Shown: positions 23,420 to 34,690, numbered from the stretch's first letter. The stretch is 64,000 nucleotides of DNA from Monodelphis domestica (GCF_027887165.1 NC_077230.1:327964415-328028414); one strand, 5' to 3'. Notes: a model not told the origin generated them from the letters alone. Numbers and translations: made by a program.

Positions 23420-23855
23420 AAGACTGGTTCCACATAAAACCAGGCAGCTGGCCATCTGTTTTAATGGTAAATTTTAGGACCCTTCTTCCTGCCTCCAGCC
23501 TCCTCCCCCCTCCCCACTTGTGAAAGTCTAACTTTGCCCCACTTTGACTCAAGTTTACTTTCAAATTAATCCCTACTAAGGTCTCAGCTAATAATTGGCT
23601 ATTGGGGGTTATCCACTCCACCCCAACCCTAAGGGATATTTGCATTCCATCAGGAAACCCCTAAAGATTAAAAAAGAAATGAATGAATTTCAAACAGGAG
23701 GATTTTAGGGCCCAGGATAATCAATGACAGACAGACTTTGGGGTGGTATCAAAGACTGTCCCAGGAATTCCTTTCTTGCCACTCATTTGAGGTGGCCCTT
23801 TAAATACCTTTCAAATCATGTCATAAACAGGACCTCTAGGCACAAACATCCAAAA
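23420..23855. other. Intergenic sequence, nothing recognised
   Basis: No repeat or gene recognised. It includes a C-rich stretch near 23500. Confidence 0.35.
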
Positions 23856-23859
23856 CCTT

Positions 23860-23979
23860 TGGTTCAAATCAATCAACAAACATTTATTAAACACATCTCC
23901 ATGCTAGGCACTGAGATGGGTGCTGAGAAGAGAGGACAAAAGGGAAAAAATCCTTGCCTCAAGAATGATTGTATTCTAA
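23860..23979 (-). repeat. L2 3' end
   Basis: 'caatcaacaaacatttatta' and 'ccttgcctcaagaatgattg', antisense L2, providing the target of the next SINE. Confidence 0.7.
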
Positions 23980-24163
23980 GGGCAACTAGGTAGGCCAGTG
24001 AATAGAGTGCCAGACCTGGAGTTGGAGGTCCTGAATGCAAATTGACCTCTGACACTATCTAACTGTGTGACCTTGGGTAAGTCACTTAATTCCATTTGCC
24101 TAGTCCTTCCCTCTCTTCTACCTTAGGATTGCTACTTAGGCAGAAAGTAAAGATGAAAAGAAA
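23980..24163 (+). repeat. Type B SINE with 13-bp TSD
   Basis: 'gggcaactaggtaggccagt' head, 'ctgtgtgaccttgggtaagt' body. Flanks GATTGTATTCTAA (23967-23979) and GATTATATTCTAA (24164-24176) match at 12 of 13 positions. Confidence 0.85.
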
Positions 24164-24344
24164 GATTATATTCTAACAGGAAAGAGGAGTATATTTACTT
24201 ATATAGATTTATTAAAAACAAAAAAAATACAAATAAATACAAGTGAAACCTGTGGTTCAAGCCCATATAAAAACATATCTGTATTCCCATTGGTGGAGAG
24301 GACATTGACTGAATCACAGCTCAATAGCAGTTTTATGCCTCAGT

Positions 24345-24700
24345 GAGGGCATATGTGGTGTAGGGGAAAGACCATTGGATTTGAATTATTCAGTAGTCCT
24401 GGGTTCAAATCCAGATTTTGCCACCTATGTAACCTTGGACATCTCTCAACCCTTCAGGGATCCTTATTTTTCTCATCTGTAAAATCAGGAAGTTGGACTA
24501 TATAATCCCTAAATTCTTTCCCAACTTTATATCTATGGTCCTATGATTCCATGACCTGGATGTGAATCCTAGATTTGCTTCACCTGTGTGACCCTAGGCA
24601 AGCCACTTTAATTCGCAGCCCTCTGATCTCTCATCTGTAAAAGGAAGAGGTTGACTAAAGCCACCTCTCAAATCCCTTTGAGATCTGTCTTATCCTAGAC
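24345..24700 (+). repeat. Two consecutive MIR copies
   Basis: Copy one: 'gtcctgggttcaaatccaga' to 'ggtcctatgattcc'. Copy two: 'tgtgaccctaggcaagccac' to 'tttgagatctgtctt'. Confidence 0.7.
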
Positions 24701-24769
24701 ATTTTATTATACATGTTAAGCTCATGATCCCTGTCCCCAGGCAGCTTACCTTCTTTCTTTTTAAATTAA

Positions 24770-24930
24770 TTTTCACCTTCTCTAAAATGTAAAATGGTCA
24801 GTTGCCTAGACTACTGAGACTGTGATTTGCCCAAGATCATGTAGCGGATCTGTGTCAGAGGGATGAATTGAACCCAGGTCTTCCTTATTCCAAAGCCAGC
24901 TCTCTAACCTCTATGCTATACTGCCACTCA
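24770..24930 (-). repeat. SINE/MIR fragment
   Basis: 'gatttgcccaagatcatgta' and 'gaattgaacccaggtcttcc' in antisense order. Confidence 0.6.
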
Positions 24931-25014
24931 TAATGGTTACTATTATTAATGCATATGGAGGAGAGAATAGACGTTTTCTTCTTAGATGATGAGGGTCTTA
25001 GACTATGAATGGAA

Positions 25015-25165
25015 GATATAAGGAGAGAGATTTCAGCCCAGTATGAGAAATACCCTAACAATTAGATCTGTACCAAATTGGGATAAGAGTTGTGATTTCT
25101 CTGTCAGTGGAGGTCTTCAAGCAAAGGCCAAATTACAACTTGTCAGGGATAAGGTCCAGCAGAAG
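25015..25165 (+). repeat. L3/CR1 3' fragment
   Basis: 'cctaacaattagatctgtac' and 'gaggtcttcaagcaaaggcc' in sense order. Confidence 0.65.
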
Positions 25166-25392
25166 TAGATGCTGTTGGAGTGCTCTCTCTTTCTTACAGC
25201 TCAGTTTCCACCAAGGACCAGAAGGAATAATAGAACAGGGATTATGGGGAACCCTTTCCCCCATCCCTAGGTAGATGATGATTCCTCCCCTATATCTCTA
25301 CCCTTGTCAGTAGAAAGCCAGCCTCTTAGACCCTCAGGTCCACTCCTTTCTTCTCAAGGTGGTGGGCTGAGGGATTCCCAGTTGGGAATCCT

Positions 25393-25555
25393 CTGGGGGC
25401 AGAGCCAAGATGGAGGAGTAGAGCAGAGAAGCTCAAGGTCAACAGGAGAATCCTCTCCAACCAATATTAAAATATTGCCACAAAGCAAATACAGGAGTGA
25501 AAGAACAACAAGGAGACAGAGAGAAACAACTTTCAAGAAAAGAAATACCTAAAAG
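25393..25555 (+). repeat. L1 5' end fragment
   Basis: 'gggggcagagccaagatgga' resembles the first bases of mammalian L1 5' UTRs. After about 160 bp the similarity ends, and no L1 body follows. Confidence 0.5.
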
Positions 25556-25619
25556 GGAGGTAGTGGATTGCTCACATTTCTAGAAAAAGCAGGGAATTAC
25601 CAACCAAAATCCTTCTGAT

Positions 25620-25925
25620 AGGATGGAGAACCATTGGGCCTTTTCTGTTCTCTATACTCTCTGTCCACTACACTGAACCACCTACCCTGCAAATATGCCT
25701 TCCAGTCCTCTGGGCACTGTTACGGGACCTGCTAATGAGCCCTAAAGACCTTTGGTTCTTGCCATCTTCCCCACATATTAATCCTCTTAAATGTGTTGTC
25801 TCATCAAATTAGAATGTGGACTCCTTGACATTAGGGACCGTCTCTTTTTTTCTGTTTGCAACTCCAGTGCCTAGCAGAGTGCCTGGGCTTATATGAGTAT
25901 TTAATAAATTCATTTTGATCAATTT
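25620..25925 (+). repeat. L2 3' end
   Basis: 'gtggactccttgacattagg', 'tttgcaactccagtgcctag' and 'gagtatttaataaattcatt'. Confidence 0.75.
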
Positions 25926-25929
25926 GTTG

Positions 25930-27220
25930 ATTGATCTGTTGTAAATGGGAATTATGCTTTAGTGAAAGTTGAACTAGATGGCATCCCAAGTTCCTCCTTA
26001 CTCCAATTAAATTCTGTGATTCAATAAAGGAAGCTTCTGGTAACAAAAATGGAATGTTTCCTTGTTTATCAATTTCATGAGAGTGAATTTCATTATAGAA
26101 ATTCTGTAGATCAGAAGGAAATTGGGTGACATCTCTACTCATAGTCTCTGTCCTGGATAGATATTGGAAGCATCACTGGGGAAATTTGAACATCCAAAGA
26201 CAACGAAGTGTGGCTTAAGAATTGAGCCCATTCCCTGTGCCCCTACTCCAGGTGTTAGAAATCTCATCATTTTCCAAGCCTTGAAATATTGGCTGCTTTG
26301 TTTCCCAAATCTAAAAGAATGGCACAGCACTGTACCCACTGACTCGGTGTCAACCCCAGGCAAGCCGAGCTCACCACAGGCTTTTTTTTTTTATTGTTGC
26401 TGCCCAGGAAGGACCAAGAATTGACAGAAGAGAGAAGGAATTCTATGCCTGCTCTGTATTCAGTCTGAATTCACAGTCACATTGTAATCATTCCTAAGAG
26501 AAAGGGTCAAGCCCAGAAACACTAATGTTGTGACTTGGAGGCTCCGTCTGTCACAATGTAACTGATGTTTACTTGTCTTTAGAATGTTTTCTAGATGTGT
26601 TAGTTTTGTCATAGCATCACTATCATCCAAGGAAGCCTAGCCAGGATTCTACCTTCCTTTTAAATGAGTAATTCTTAGAATCAGCACAAGTTACACATTC
26701 ATCTATGAGAAATCGAGAAATGAAATGACTTGTGTAAATTGTTTAAAGTCAGTTAATAGTTGTTGAGTCAGGAGTAGAACCAGTTTTCTTCCCCATTCCC
26801 CTCCCTGCACTATTTGTTCCACTGAGCTCCTGCTATCTCTTGATTGAATGGGAGAGGGGTAGGAGGGTGCCAACTCCACTGGACCAGAGAGAGCCCCTTG
26901 TTAAATTTGCAGTGTTAGTATTTGCACCTTGGAAACCAGAAAATGCTACAAATTAGCTTTGTTGATTGTCTAGACTATAGATGGAGAGAATGGTAAGAAT
27001 GGATACAAGTGGGGAAGAGACTTGAGCCAGGCAATAAGAATTTACTACTTATTAGACTTAAAAGTATGTCCTACATACTTCCCCCTCCTCCAGCAGATTG
27101 TTTAACATCTACAAGCACACAATAATAAGGTAATGTTATTTTTAATTTAAATTTCTTCAAAATTGCATTGATGACTTTGTTTCTTCTATCAGTCATTTCT
27201 GGATATGTCACTGTGCATTA
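25930..27220. other. Intergenic sequence with few recognisable repeats
   Basis: No gene recognised. A MIR-like trace lies near 26690-26830. The open frames at 25831-26142 and 26139-26424 show no domain. Confidence 0.35.
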
Positions 27221-27224
27221 CCCA

Positions 27225-28150
27225 TAACCTTCCTTTGGGACAAAGAATAAAAGTTAAGCAGAAGCAACTGACATCCCGATTGCAACTGACAGCATATGTT
27301 ATATTCCACACCCATAGTCGCCTACCTCTCCAACCATAGGAGGAGGGTATATGTCCTAATGAGGGTTCTTTTATTTATATCATTGCAGTGCATACAGTTT
27401 TTCTGATTCTGCTCATTTTGGTTTGCATCAATTCAGAGGCAACAAGGTAATATAGTGGGTAGAACCTTGTACTTGGAATTAGGAAGATCTATGTTTGAAC
27501 CCTTCTTTTGTTATTGCCTAGCTAACTATGGGTGAATCACTTAACTTCATTGGGCCTCAGTTTCCACATGTGTAAAATGAAGATCATAGCAACTACCTGA
27601 CAGATTTGTAAAGATCTAACATGATAATTAAGCAAAGTGATTTAGATACTTTGTATACCTTAAAATGTTAACTATTATTGTTTCTCTGAAATCCTCCTAG
27701 TTGTTGTTTCTTAAGGGACAATGATATTTTATTACATTCACATGCCTTTTTTTTTCAGTCATTCCCCACTCAATTGCGCATCCAGTCTATTACTAATGTT
27801 TTTCTACTTACTAAAAAAGTGCTGCTATAAATATAAAAATAAAAAACTTGGTATATGAGGCCCTTTATTCTCCTTGACTTCCTAATGATATCTATCTTGC
27901 AGTGGGTGGGAGCTGTGGGTCAAAGGGTATGGACACCTTGGTCACATTTATAGCATAACTGCAAATTGCTTCCAGAATGGCAAGACCAATTCACAGTTCT
28001 GCCAATAGTATGTCTGTCTTGCAAACAACCCCTTCCACATTGACTCTTCCTATCTTTTGTCATCTTTGTCAGTTTTCTAGGTATATTGTAAAACCTCAAG
28101 GTTGTTTTTATTTGGAGTAATCTTTCATATGATTGTTAGGTTTGCAATTT
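27225..28150 (-). repeat. Marsupial-type L1 3' region, split by a SINE
   Basis: 'cagcatatgttatattccac' and 'ttctgattctgctcattttg' on the left. After the SINE, 'cagtcattccccactcaatt', 'tgcttccagaatggcaagac' and 'aaacctcaaggttgttttta' follow the known antisense L1 order. Confidence 0.75.
27438..27695 (+). repeat. MIR-family SINE inside the L1
   Basis: 'ggcaacaaggtaatatagtg', 'gggcctcagtttccacatgt' and 'actacctgacagatttgtaa' in sense order. Confidence 0.7.
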
Positions 28151-28204
28151 TTCTTTTGAGAATTCTTTGTTCCTATCTTTTACAAATAAAGTTTTTACTT
28201 TTTT

Positions 28205-28430
28205 TTAGCACGTACATAGTGATGTGCTTTACATACATTTCATTTGGCCCTCAAAACAGTCCCAGGAGATATTGTTTATTTAATAGTAGTAGTGCTATTA
28301 TTTTCCCTATTTTACAGAAAGGGAAACTGAAACAAATAGAGGTTGTGATTTACTTTAGGTCCTTTAGCTAAGAAGCGTTGGAGGCCACATTTGGACTGAA
28401 GTTTTCCTGACTCCAGGAGTAGGGCTTTGA
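28205..28430 (-). repeat. MIR SINE
   Basis: 'tttggccctcaaaacagtcc', 'ttccctattttacagaaagg' and 'gaggccacatttggactgaa'. Confidence 0.65.
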
Positions 28431-30930
28431 ATGTAAAATAGAACATTTGTATTTGCTCCTGGAGACAGTAGGAGTTTATTGAAAATAGGGATGACACTTT
28501 AGTACATGAATAGAGGATGGATTGGAGTGGGGGAGAGTCTTGGGACAGGCAGAGCCAGCAGCAGGTTGCTGTAGTAATCCTGGTGTGAGGTGACCAGGGT
28601 CTGCTCTACAGTGGTGGCAGTGTCAGAGGAGAGAAGGGAGAATATTTGAGAGATTGTTGCAAAAGTTAAATTGACAGGCCTTGGAAACAGCCTGGATATA
28701 GGCCATGAGGATTAGTGAATAATGCAGGGTGACTCCTAGGTTGTGAGCCTGAGGGACTGAGAAGACAATATTCTAGCAATAGGCAGAGTTTGGGGGAAAG
28801 ATAATAAGTTCTATTTTGGACACATTGAGTTTAAGATATCTACTGGATATCCAGTTTGAGATATCTGAAAAGCAGTTGGAAATGCAGGATGAGAGGTCAG
28901 CAGAGAGACTGAAGCCAGAAATGTAGATTTGAGAATCATCAGGATAGGAATGGTAATGAAATCCATGGGAGCTGATGGGATCACCAAGTGAAGGAGGATA
29001 GAAAGGGAACAGAACAGGGCCTAGGACAGAACCCTGAGGGACAGTAAAGGAGGCAGAGAAAGAATGATCAGATAGGTAGGTGGAAAACCAATAGAGAGTT
29101 GTGTCCCCCAAACCCAGAGAGATTGTGGTGGCAAAAACTAGAAAATGATGGGGTATCCATTGATTGGGGAATGGCTGAACAAATTGTGGTATCTGATGGC
29201 TATGGAATACTATTTTGCTGAAAGGAATGATAAACTGGAGGATTTCTATGTGAACCAGAAAGACCTCCAGGAATTGATGCAGAGCGAAAGGAGCAGAACC
29301 AGAAAAACGTTGTACACAGAGACTGATTCATTGTGGCACAATCAAATTTAACAGACTTTTCTACTAGCAGCAATGCAATGCCTCAGAACAATCCAGAGGA
29401 AGAATGCTATCTACACCCAGAGAAAGAAATGTGGGAGCAGAAAACATATGATAGGGTTTTTATGTTAAAAGATCACTCTATTACAAATATGAATAACATG
29501 GAAATAGGTTTTGAACAATGATATGTATATAACCAATGGAATTGCTTGTTAGCTCTGGGAGGGAGGAGAAAAGAGGGATGGAAAAAATCATGAATCATGT
29601 AACCATGGAAAAATATTCTAAGTAAATAAATTAATTAAAAAAAGAAGCCCCCCCCCAAAAAAAAAACAAGAGAGAAGATATTATTAAGGAGGAAAGAGTG
29701 ATCAACAGTGTCAATAGAGAAATTGAGGACAATGAAGACTGAGAAAAGGCTATTGGATGAGGCAACTAAGAAGTCATTAATAACTTTGGAGAGAGCAGTT
29801 TTGGTGGCATGATAAGGTGGGAAGTCAGCTTGTAATAAGTTAAGAAGAGCATGAGAAGAGAGAAAGTGGAGGTTCCTATGAAGAAGAGATTGAAAATAAA
29901 TGAAAGAGTGCGTATGACAGAAGAGTCAATCTGTTGGAAGAGAGAGGATGGAAAGGTATCACTTAAACAAGTAGAGGGGTTAGCCTTGGTAAGGAGTAAG
30001 GCTACTTCATCACGTGAAACAAGAATGAAGGAGAATGTGGCAGAAGGTACCTGAATTAAAAAAAAAAAACAAGGAAGAAGTGGGAAGTTGGAGTTCATGG
30101 TGAATAGTTTTTTTTTTTTGTATGTGTGTAGAATATGACAAGTTTCTCAGTGTATAGAGCTGGGGAAGGGGAGCCATGAAAGTTTGAGGAGGGATAAAAA
30201 GGTTTGGAAAAGTCACAGTGGAGTGTGGGATGCTGAGTTGATGAGAGGAAGTAGGATTTCCTAGCGTCACTGAGGACCCAATTTAGGTTATAGAATAAAT
30301 TTGTAGAGATCCCAGTCATAATGGTTGTGTGATTTTCTCCATCTTCCTGCAGCAGCATTTGTGAAGGTGATGAATGGTGGATGGCTAGGTGTAATTGGTG
30401 ATATAAGGAGAGTTAGGGACTCAGGAGAGAAGGACAGTGTAGAGTTGAATTAGTTCACCAAAGAGATGGACTAGGATAGAACTGAGGAGACTGGAGGTCA
30501 TAGCATAAAGAGTAGGGTTGTATAAGGGAAGGCAGAGGGAGAGATGAAAAGCCAACAGATAACAGTTGGATAAGGGGATCTCAGAATTCTTGAGCATGGG
30601 GTTGATATATTTGTGGGTGACAGCAAGATCAAGGGTATGACCATCTTTGTGTGTGGCTGTGGTGGAGTGAATCACAAAATCTCAGAAAACAGTTATTGTT
30701 CCTATGTGTAATTGGTAAAAAAAAAATTAAGTCAAAAAAATGAAGGGAAGTTTTTTGCTTATGGTACGAGCATTCCAGAAGGACAAAGTGGAAAACCTGG
30801 GTGGAGTTAGGATGAAACTGGGTGGGAGGGTTGAAGGGGATGAGAATGAGAAATTGGGTGGTAAAGGGTGTGGAGTGGGGTTTGGATGATCATCCATAGG
30901 AGTTCAGAGTCACTGGAATGTGAAGGGTAT
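28430..30930 (-). repeat. L2 LINE, about 2 kb, split by an L1
   Basis: The left part (28430-29128) carries a minus-strand RT frame (28773-29111) with VPQGSVLGP at residues 24-32 and an altered catalytic box YPDD at residues 56-59. The right part (29680-30930) continues upstream ORF2, including 'HKDGHTLDLAVTHKY' in the frame at 30421-30675, which is the end of the endonuclease-RT linker in this family. The frames are disrupted, so the copy is dead. Confidence 0.8.
29129..29647 (+). mobile_element. 5'-truncated L1 inserted in the L2
   Basis: The plus strand encodes EWLNKLWYLMAMEYYFA, matching the C-terminal L1 ORF2 motif (WIKKMWHIYTMEYYAA in human), then a 3' UTR and a poly-A-like tail near 29630-29665. 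Confidence 0.8.
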
Positions 30931-31095
30931 GGCCAGATGTGAGAAGGTTTCTCTTTGGCCCCACTCTTCTACTCTCAAAGGACAGGTGTGGCTACATGCT
31001 TTTTTATTGCCATTGAAAATATTTACAACTACTCGTATTTTTCAGGTTTATCTTAAAAACCCATGACCTAGATATATAAACCACTGCACTAGGAT
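30930..31095. other. Short intergenic gap
   Basis: Nothing recognised. Confidence 0.3.
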
Positions 31096-31300
31096 TGTAG
31101 GCTCATAGATTTAGAGCCAGAAGGGACCTCAGAAGCCTTCTACTTCATCTATCACCTTCTCTTACAGAGGAAGAAACTAAAGGCTAGACAGGTTAAGTGT
31201 GATATGTCCAAGGTCACACAAGCAGCTGAGATCAAAACCCAGGTCCCCTGGCTCTAAGTCCAACATTTCCCCCTCTATTTCACTACCTTGAGTTCCCCCA
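31095..31300 (-). repeat. MIR SINE
   Basis: 'cagaagggacctcagaagcc', 'cttacagaggaagaaactaa' and 'gatatgtccaaggtcacaca'. Confidence 0.7.
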
Positions 31301-32694
31301 TTTCATAGCTAATTTACTGCATCCTAAAAGTTGATTATCATTTTTTACTTATTGCCTTGGCTGAGAGAGATTTCCACTTTGCAAGAAGATAAAATCAATA
31401 CACAAGGCATTTCATAAAAGGAGAGCCTCTTGATAACATTAGTGTCAAGCCAAGTGTGGAATGATCTTCCTGTGTGAATGCAAAGGCACACTTAAGCATT
31501 TTTTCCCACCTTCTTCCTCAGGCAGGGCTTGAACTTAAAACTGTGTAGAGAATCCCAGCAGGCTTAGTGGCTATGACATTATATACAGCACAAGTTATGT
31601 CTCTGACAACCTACGTGGAGAAAGCATCGTTTTACTGGAGTTTTCAGGGCCTTTGGCAGGCACAGGGTGTGTGCCTGTTGGTTTAGTTATTGACAACAGA
31701 TTTGGCCTCCTGGAAAGAAAGAAGGAGGGAAGGTAAAGAAACAAAAAAAGAATACAGAGAAGGTCTATCACAACAGTGCTGTATTTGAATGTGCTGACAA
31801 ACAAGTAACAAGAAAACACATTGGAATGACACCTAGAGGGGCAAGTAGAAGGACTATCGGCATCAAACTCTTTGGATTTTTCTTTCTTCACTGTCAGACA
31901 TTCAGGAAGTGCCTGAGTGGTAGCTGTAGTAGTTGAGAGCCAAGCAAAGTAAATAGTAAACAAGAAGTCAAAGTCTCTCAACTACATATAGTGATTAATC
32001 ATATTTTATAGCATTAGTGATTGCATATTCCTTATCTGCATTGGATCCTTTCATTTCTGAAGAAACCCCCATTATAACTGACATAGTATATGCTCCAGGT
32101 CACGTCGATAAAACAGACACTTTTAGAACTAAATAAAAAGTCCTATTGGGAGTACTTTCTTAATGAACCATCCAAGGGTTTTCACTATAAAAGTCAGGAA
32201 AGTGAAAGAACGATGTGTGGACAAATTAAGCAAATACAGACCTATAAAGCACAGAAAGCTATCTAAAGATAATTTCTGTTCAGTGAATCAATCTGCCCAT
32301 ATCCAAAGAATTATTTTGGCCACCACATCTGTGTAGCATTGTGCCCACTCTTTCCTGGCTTTTAATTAATTTCAAATTATTCTAATAAAAAAAGATGACA
32401 AATTTTGGTTGATATTCTTGGTGGGGAAGGGGATTGTGAAGGGAAGGAGTCAATAATTCCTTCTTGTGTCTAGTCATTGTCATTTGGGAACCAATGGCAA
32501 TTTAGGAGAACTATGCTAAATTTATTGTCACTGAGGAGTTGTTCTAGTTAAAATCCAGTTAAGTGGGAAGAACTGAATGAAGTGGTACATGCCTATTCTT
32601 GAGGTTATTTGGAAGACAAGTAATGCCATATATTATGTGGATATGGCATTTTGGAAGGAAATAGTTCTAAACTAAAGAGAAGTCTGAGAGAAGA

Positions 32695-32865
32695 CCTCAG
32701 TTCAAATTTTACCTCTAACAACATTCACTTGTGTGACTTTGGGCAAATTACTTAATCTTTCTGGGCCTCAGTTTTCTTACTTGTAAAATGAGGGATAAGA
32801 AAAAAAAGTTGGACTTTGAGGCCCTTCCAGTTCTAAATCTATGTTTCTATGATCCTAGTTTCCAT
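32695..32865 (+). repeat. MIR SINE
   Basis: 'cttgtgtgactttgggcaaa', 'gcctcagttttcttacttgt' and 'aggcccttccagttctaaat' in sense order, within the PRSS23 3' flank. Confidence 0.75.
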
Positions 32866-33421
32866 TAAATTATATTTGAATGTATGTATAAATACTGAAT
32901 ATAAGCAGGTTTTTTTTCATTTTTATTCCTCTAAGAACTAACAAAAAATGCCTCAAGTTCAACATACCATAACCACACACCCCTCTAGTCCTTGCACTCA
33001 TTAGGAAGACTGAGATTGAGTTGTTTCCTTTAGGGAACTGGACCAGGGATATACATTTGCATGAATTTATATCTTTATAACTTTTGTGTACTATGTATTT
33101 AATACAAACTAATGAAAGTCTAGATAGATAAAACCCAAAGTCATTGGAAATTTTAAGACTGATTTAGCACATGAATAGAACCCCCCTATACCTTTATTTC
33201 TATCAAAAGATATTTCTTTGAATTGCTCACAAGATGTAATATACAAATTAATCTTCAAACAGTAAAGCCAGGCATCTTATAATTTTAGGGATTTAAGTGA
33301 AACTCTACAATACATACTCTGGGCAAACACAAGTATACACTCAGACATATACATAGATATCTACACAGACACTACATACTCTCCCATAAGCATGTACGTG
33401 CACACATGTGCACACACACAC

Positions 33422-33424
<3 letters not shown>

Positions 33425-33483
<59 letters not shown>
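33425..33483 (-). repeat. (CT)29 microsatellite in the PRSS23 3' UTR
   Basis: About 59 bp of pure CT on the plus strand, so (GA)n in the PRSS23 transcript, beginning about 75 nt after the stop codon. A short CA/TA-rich stretch (about 33327-33424) adjoins it. Confidence 0.95.
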
Positions 33484-33486
<3 letters not shown>

Positions 33487-33556
33487 ACAAAGTTTGGCCT
33501 TTCTTAGAATGAGTACAATGAAGACCATTAAGTGCTGCTGGGGAGAAATATCCTTC

Positions 33557-34675
33557 TCATCCCTCCCTACAATCCACGTAGTTTCCTTTAATCCAATAGC
33601 AAATCTGTGCGTATTTGAGGGGGGTGATGCGAACAGCCACATTGAAATCCTGTGGCGAGCCATTCATGTCCACCCACTGGTGTCCTGAAAAGATCCCAAT
33701 AATTTTGCGCTCCCATCTTTGCTGCTGTCTCTTCCACATCCTCACATACACTCCTGACCCACTAGCACCAGGCTGAGCATCGCACTGCTGGTAGAGGAGG
33801 TCATATGTCTCATCTTTGACATCACAGAAGCGGTATACCAGATTTCCTGGCCGGTCATTGTCGTAGCCAGAGAAATGAATTCGGCCCCCTGGCAGATGCT
33901 TGGCAGGAGGGCTCACCCCAATCTTCATGAATTTTCTCTTATGGGGTTTTTTGAGCTCTAAAAGAGCATAGTCATAATCCATCCCAATGTCATTGGCATT
34001 CCCTTTGATCCAACCCTTGGGGACGTGGGTGCGTTTCACTCTAATCCACTGAAATTTCATCTTGTCAGGGATGGCTGACTTGGAGATGTTAGTGGCCCGA
34101 CTGCTATCTTTCACCTTGGGCTTCAGGAAGCCCACTCGAAGTTTCTGGGCCCCCTTCACATAAGTTTTCCCATCATGGATACAGTGGGCAGCAGTAAGGA
34201 CATGTTTCTCAGCTACTAGGGTACCAGTGCAGCCGGTTGACAACTTCACGGATGTTGAGAATGGATAGTTCAGCAAGAAGTCCTTTCCAAAGATGCTGAA
34301 CCTGCTGTCATAGCCATAAATCTGCCGTTTCATTCGAGACCTGCCCTTGGGCTCTGTCTCACTTCGCTGGACATAAATGCCAACCTCTGTCTCTGTGCGG
34401 CTGCCATTGGCATAGAGTGTTTCATAAGACAAATATTGCTTGACTTCTTCATATGTTGGCAGAGGTGAAACCTTGTGGCACTGGGGCCCACAGGAAGATG
34501 AAACTTCCAATTTGGCTTCAGCCACAAAGTCTGGCTTGTCTAAATTGTGGGTGGATTGAGGCAAGATGATGGGAACTCGGTAAGCTGGCCAAGTAGGCTT
34601 CCAGTGAGCACTGTAAGGGATTACTTCCCTGATGGCACAAAGGAGGAAGACGAGGAGCGTTGGCATGATGGCCAT
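33557..34675 (-). CDS. PRSS23: Serine protease 23, complete single-exon coding region
   Basis: A 372-residue secreted trypsin-fold protease that matches mammalian PRSS23 as I remember it almost throughout; the human protein is about 383 residues. Residues 1-20 form a signal peptide with a hydrophobic core (LLVFLLCAI). A pro-region follows, with N-glycosylation site N90, ending in a polybasic stretch RMKR (114-117) before QIYGYD. The protease domain carries the catalytic histidine in LTAAHC (H164), the aspartate in DYALLEL (D235) and the serine in GASGSG (S305), in place of the usual GDSGGP, as in the family. A second glycosylation site is N196. The start is the ATG at 34675: the frame stays open for 22 more codons upstream, but these lie beyond a 3' splice site and are intronic. 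The linker before the polybasic site is about 11 residues shorter than in human. Family knowledge places it in the secretory pathway or extracellular space; its substrates are poorly defined. Confidence 0.97.
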   Translation of the reverse strand: MAIMPTLLVFLLCAIREVIPYSAHWKPTWPAYRVPIILPQSTHNLDKPDFVAEAKLEVSSSCGPQCHKVSPLPTYEEVKQYLSYETLYANGSRTETEVGIYVQRSETEPKGRSRMKRQIYGYDSRFSIFGKDFLLNYPFSTSVKLSTGCTGTLVAEKHVLTAAHCIHDGKTYVKGAQKLRVGFLKPKVKDSSRATNISKSAIPDKMKFQWIRVKRTHVPKGWIKGNANDIGMDYDYALLELKKPHKRKFMKIGVSPPAKHLPGGRIHFSGYDNDRPGNLVYRFCDVKDETYDLLYQQCDAQPGASGSGVYVRMWKRQQQRWERKIIGIFSGHQWVDMNGSPQDFNVAVRITPLKYAQICYWIKGNYVDCREG

Positions 34676-34688
34676 GCTGGGCACTGCT

Positions 34689-34690
34689 CT
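34689..34690 (-). other. PRSS23: 3' splice site of the PRSS23 coding exon
   Basis: Read on the minus strand, a pyrimidine-rich stretch (acctttttgtctatctccac) is followed by AG at 34690-34689, then 13 bases and the initiator ATG. An AG two bases further on (34688-34687) is a possible alternative. Known PRSS23 structure, with a non-coding first exon and a second exon holding the full coding region, fits this. Confidence 0.8.

Larger units (their letters stand above)
31300..33556 (-). other. PRSS23: PRSS23 3' UTR and downstream flank
   Basis: Mostly sequence I do not recognise as repeat, following the stop codon at 33557. Minus-strand AATAAA candidates lie at 33193-33198, 32922-32927 and 32521-32526; I cannot tell which, if any, is used. 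A MIR lies at 32695-32865. A minus-strand open frame at 31595-31981 has no recognisable domain and is taken as chance. Confidence 0.4.

Noticed and set aside
24403-24420. tRNA-like B-box sequences such as 'gggttcaaatccag'
   Set aside because: They belong to tRNA-derived SINE/MIR heads found many times in the window, not to tRNA genes.
25373-25390. Perfect short palindrome GATTCCCA-GT-TGGGAATC
   Set aside because: The loop is too small for a stable RNA hairpin and no context gives it a role.
28773-29111. 112-codon frame with reverse-transcriptase motifs
   Set aside because: Not a host gene: it is part of an L2 LINE with an altered catalytic box and broken continuity.
29145-29521. Two short plus-strand frames that look like a small protein
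   Set aside because: They match the C-terminal end of L1 ORF2 and its 3' UTR.
31595-31981. 128-codon minus-strand frame downstream of PRSS23
   Set aside because: No recognisable domain; it lies in the probable 3' flank and shows no sign of splice or start signals.
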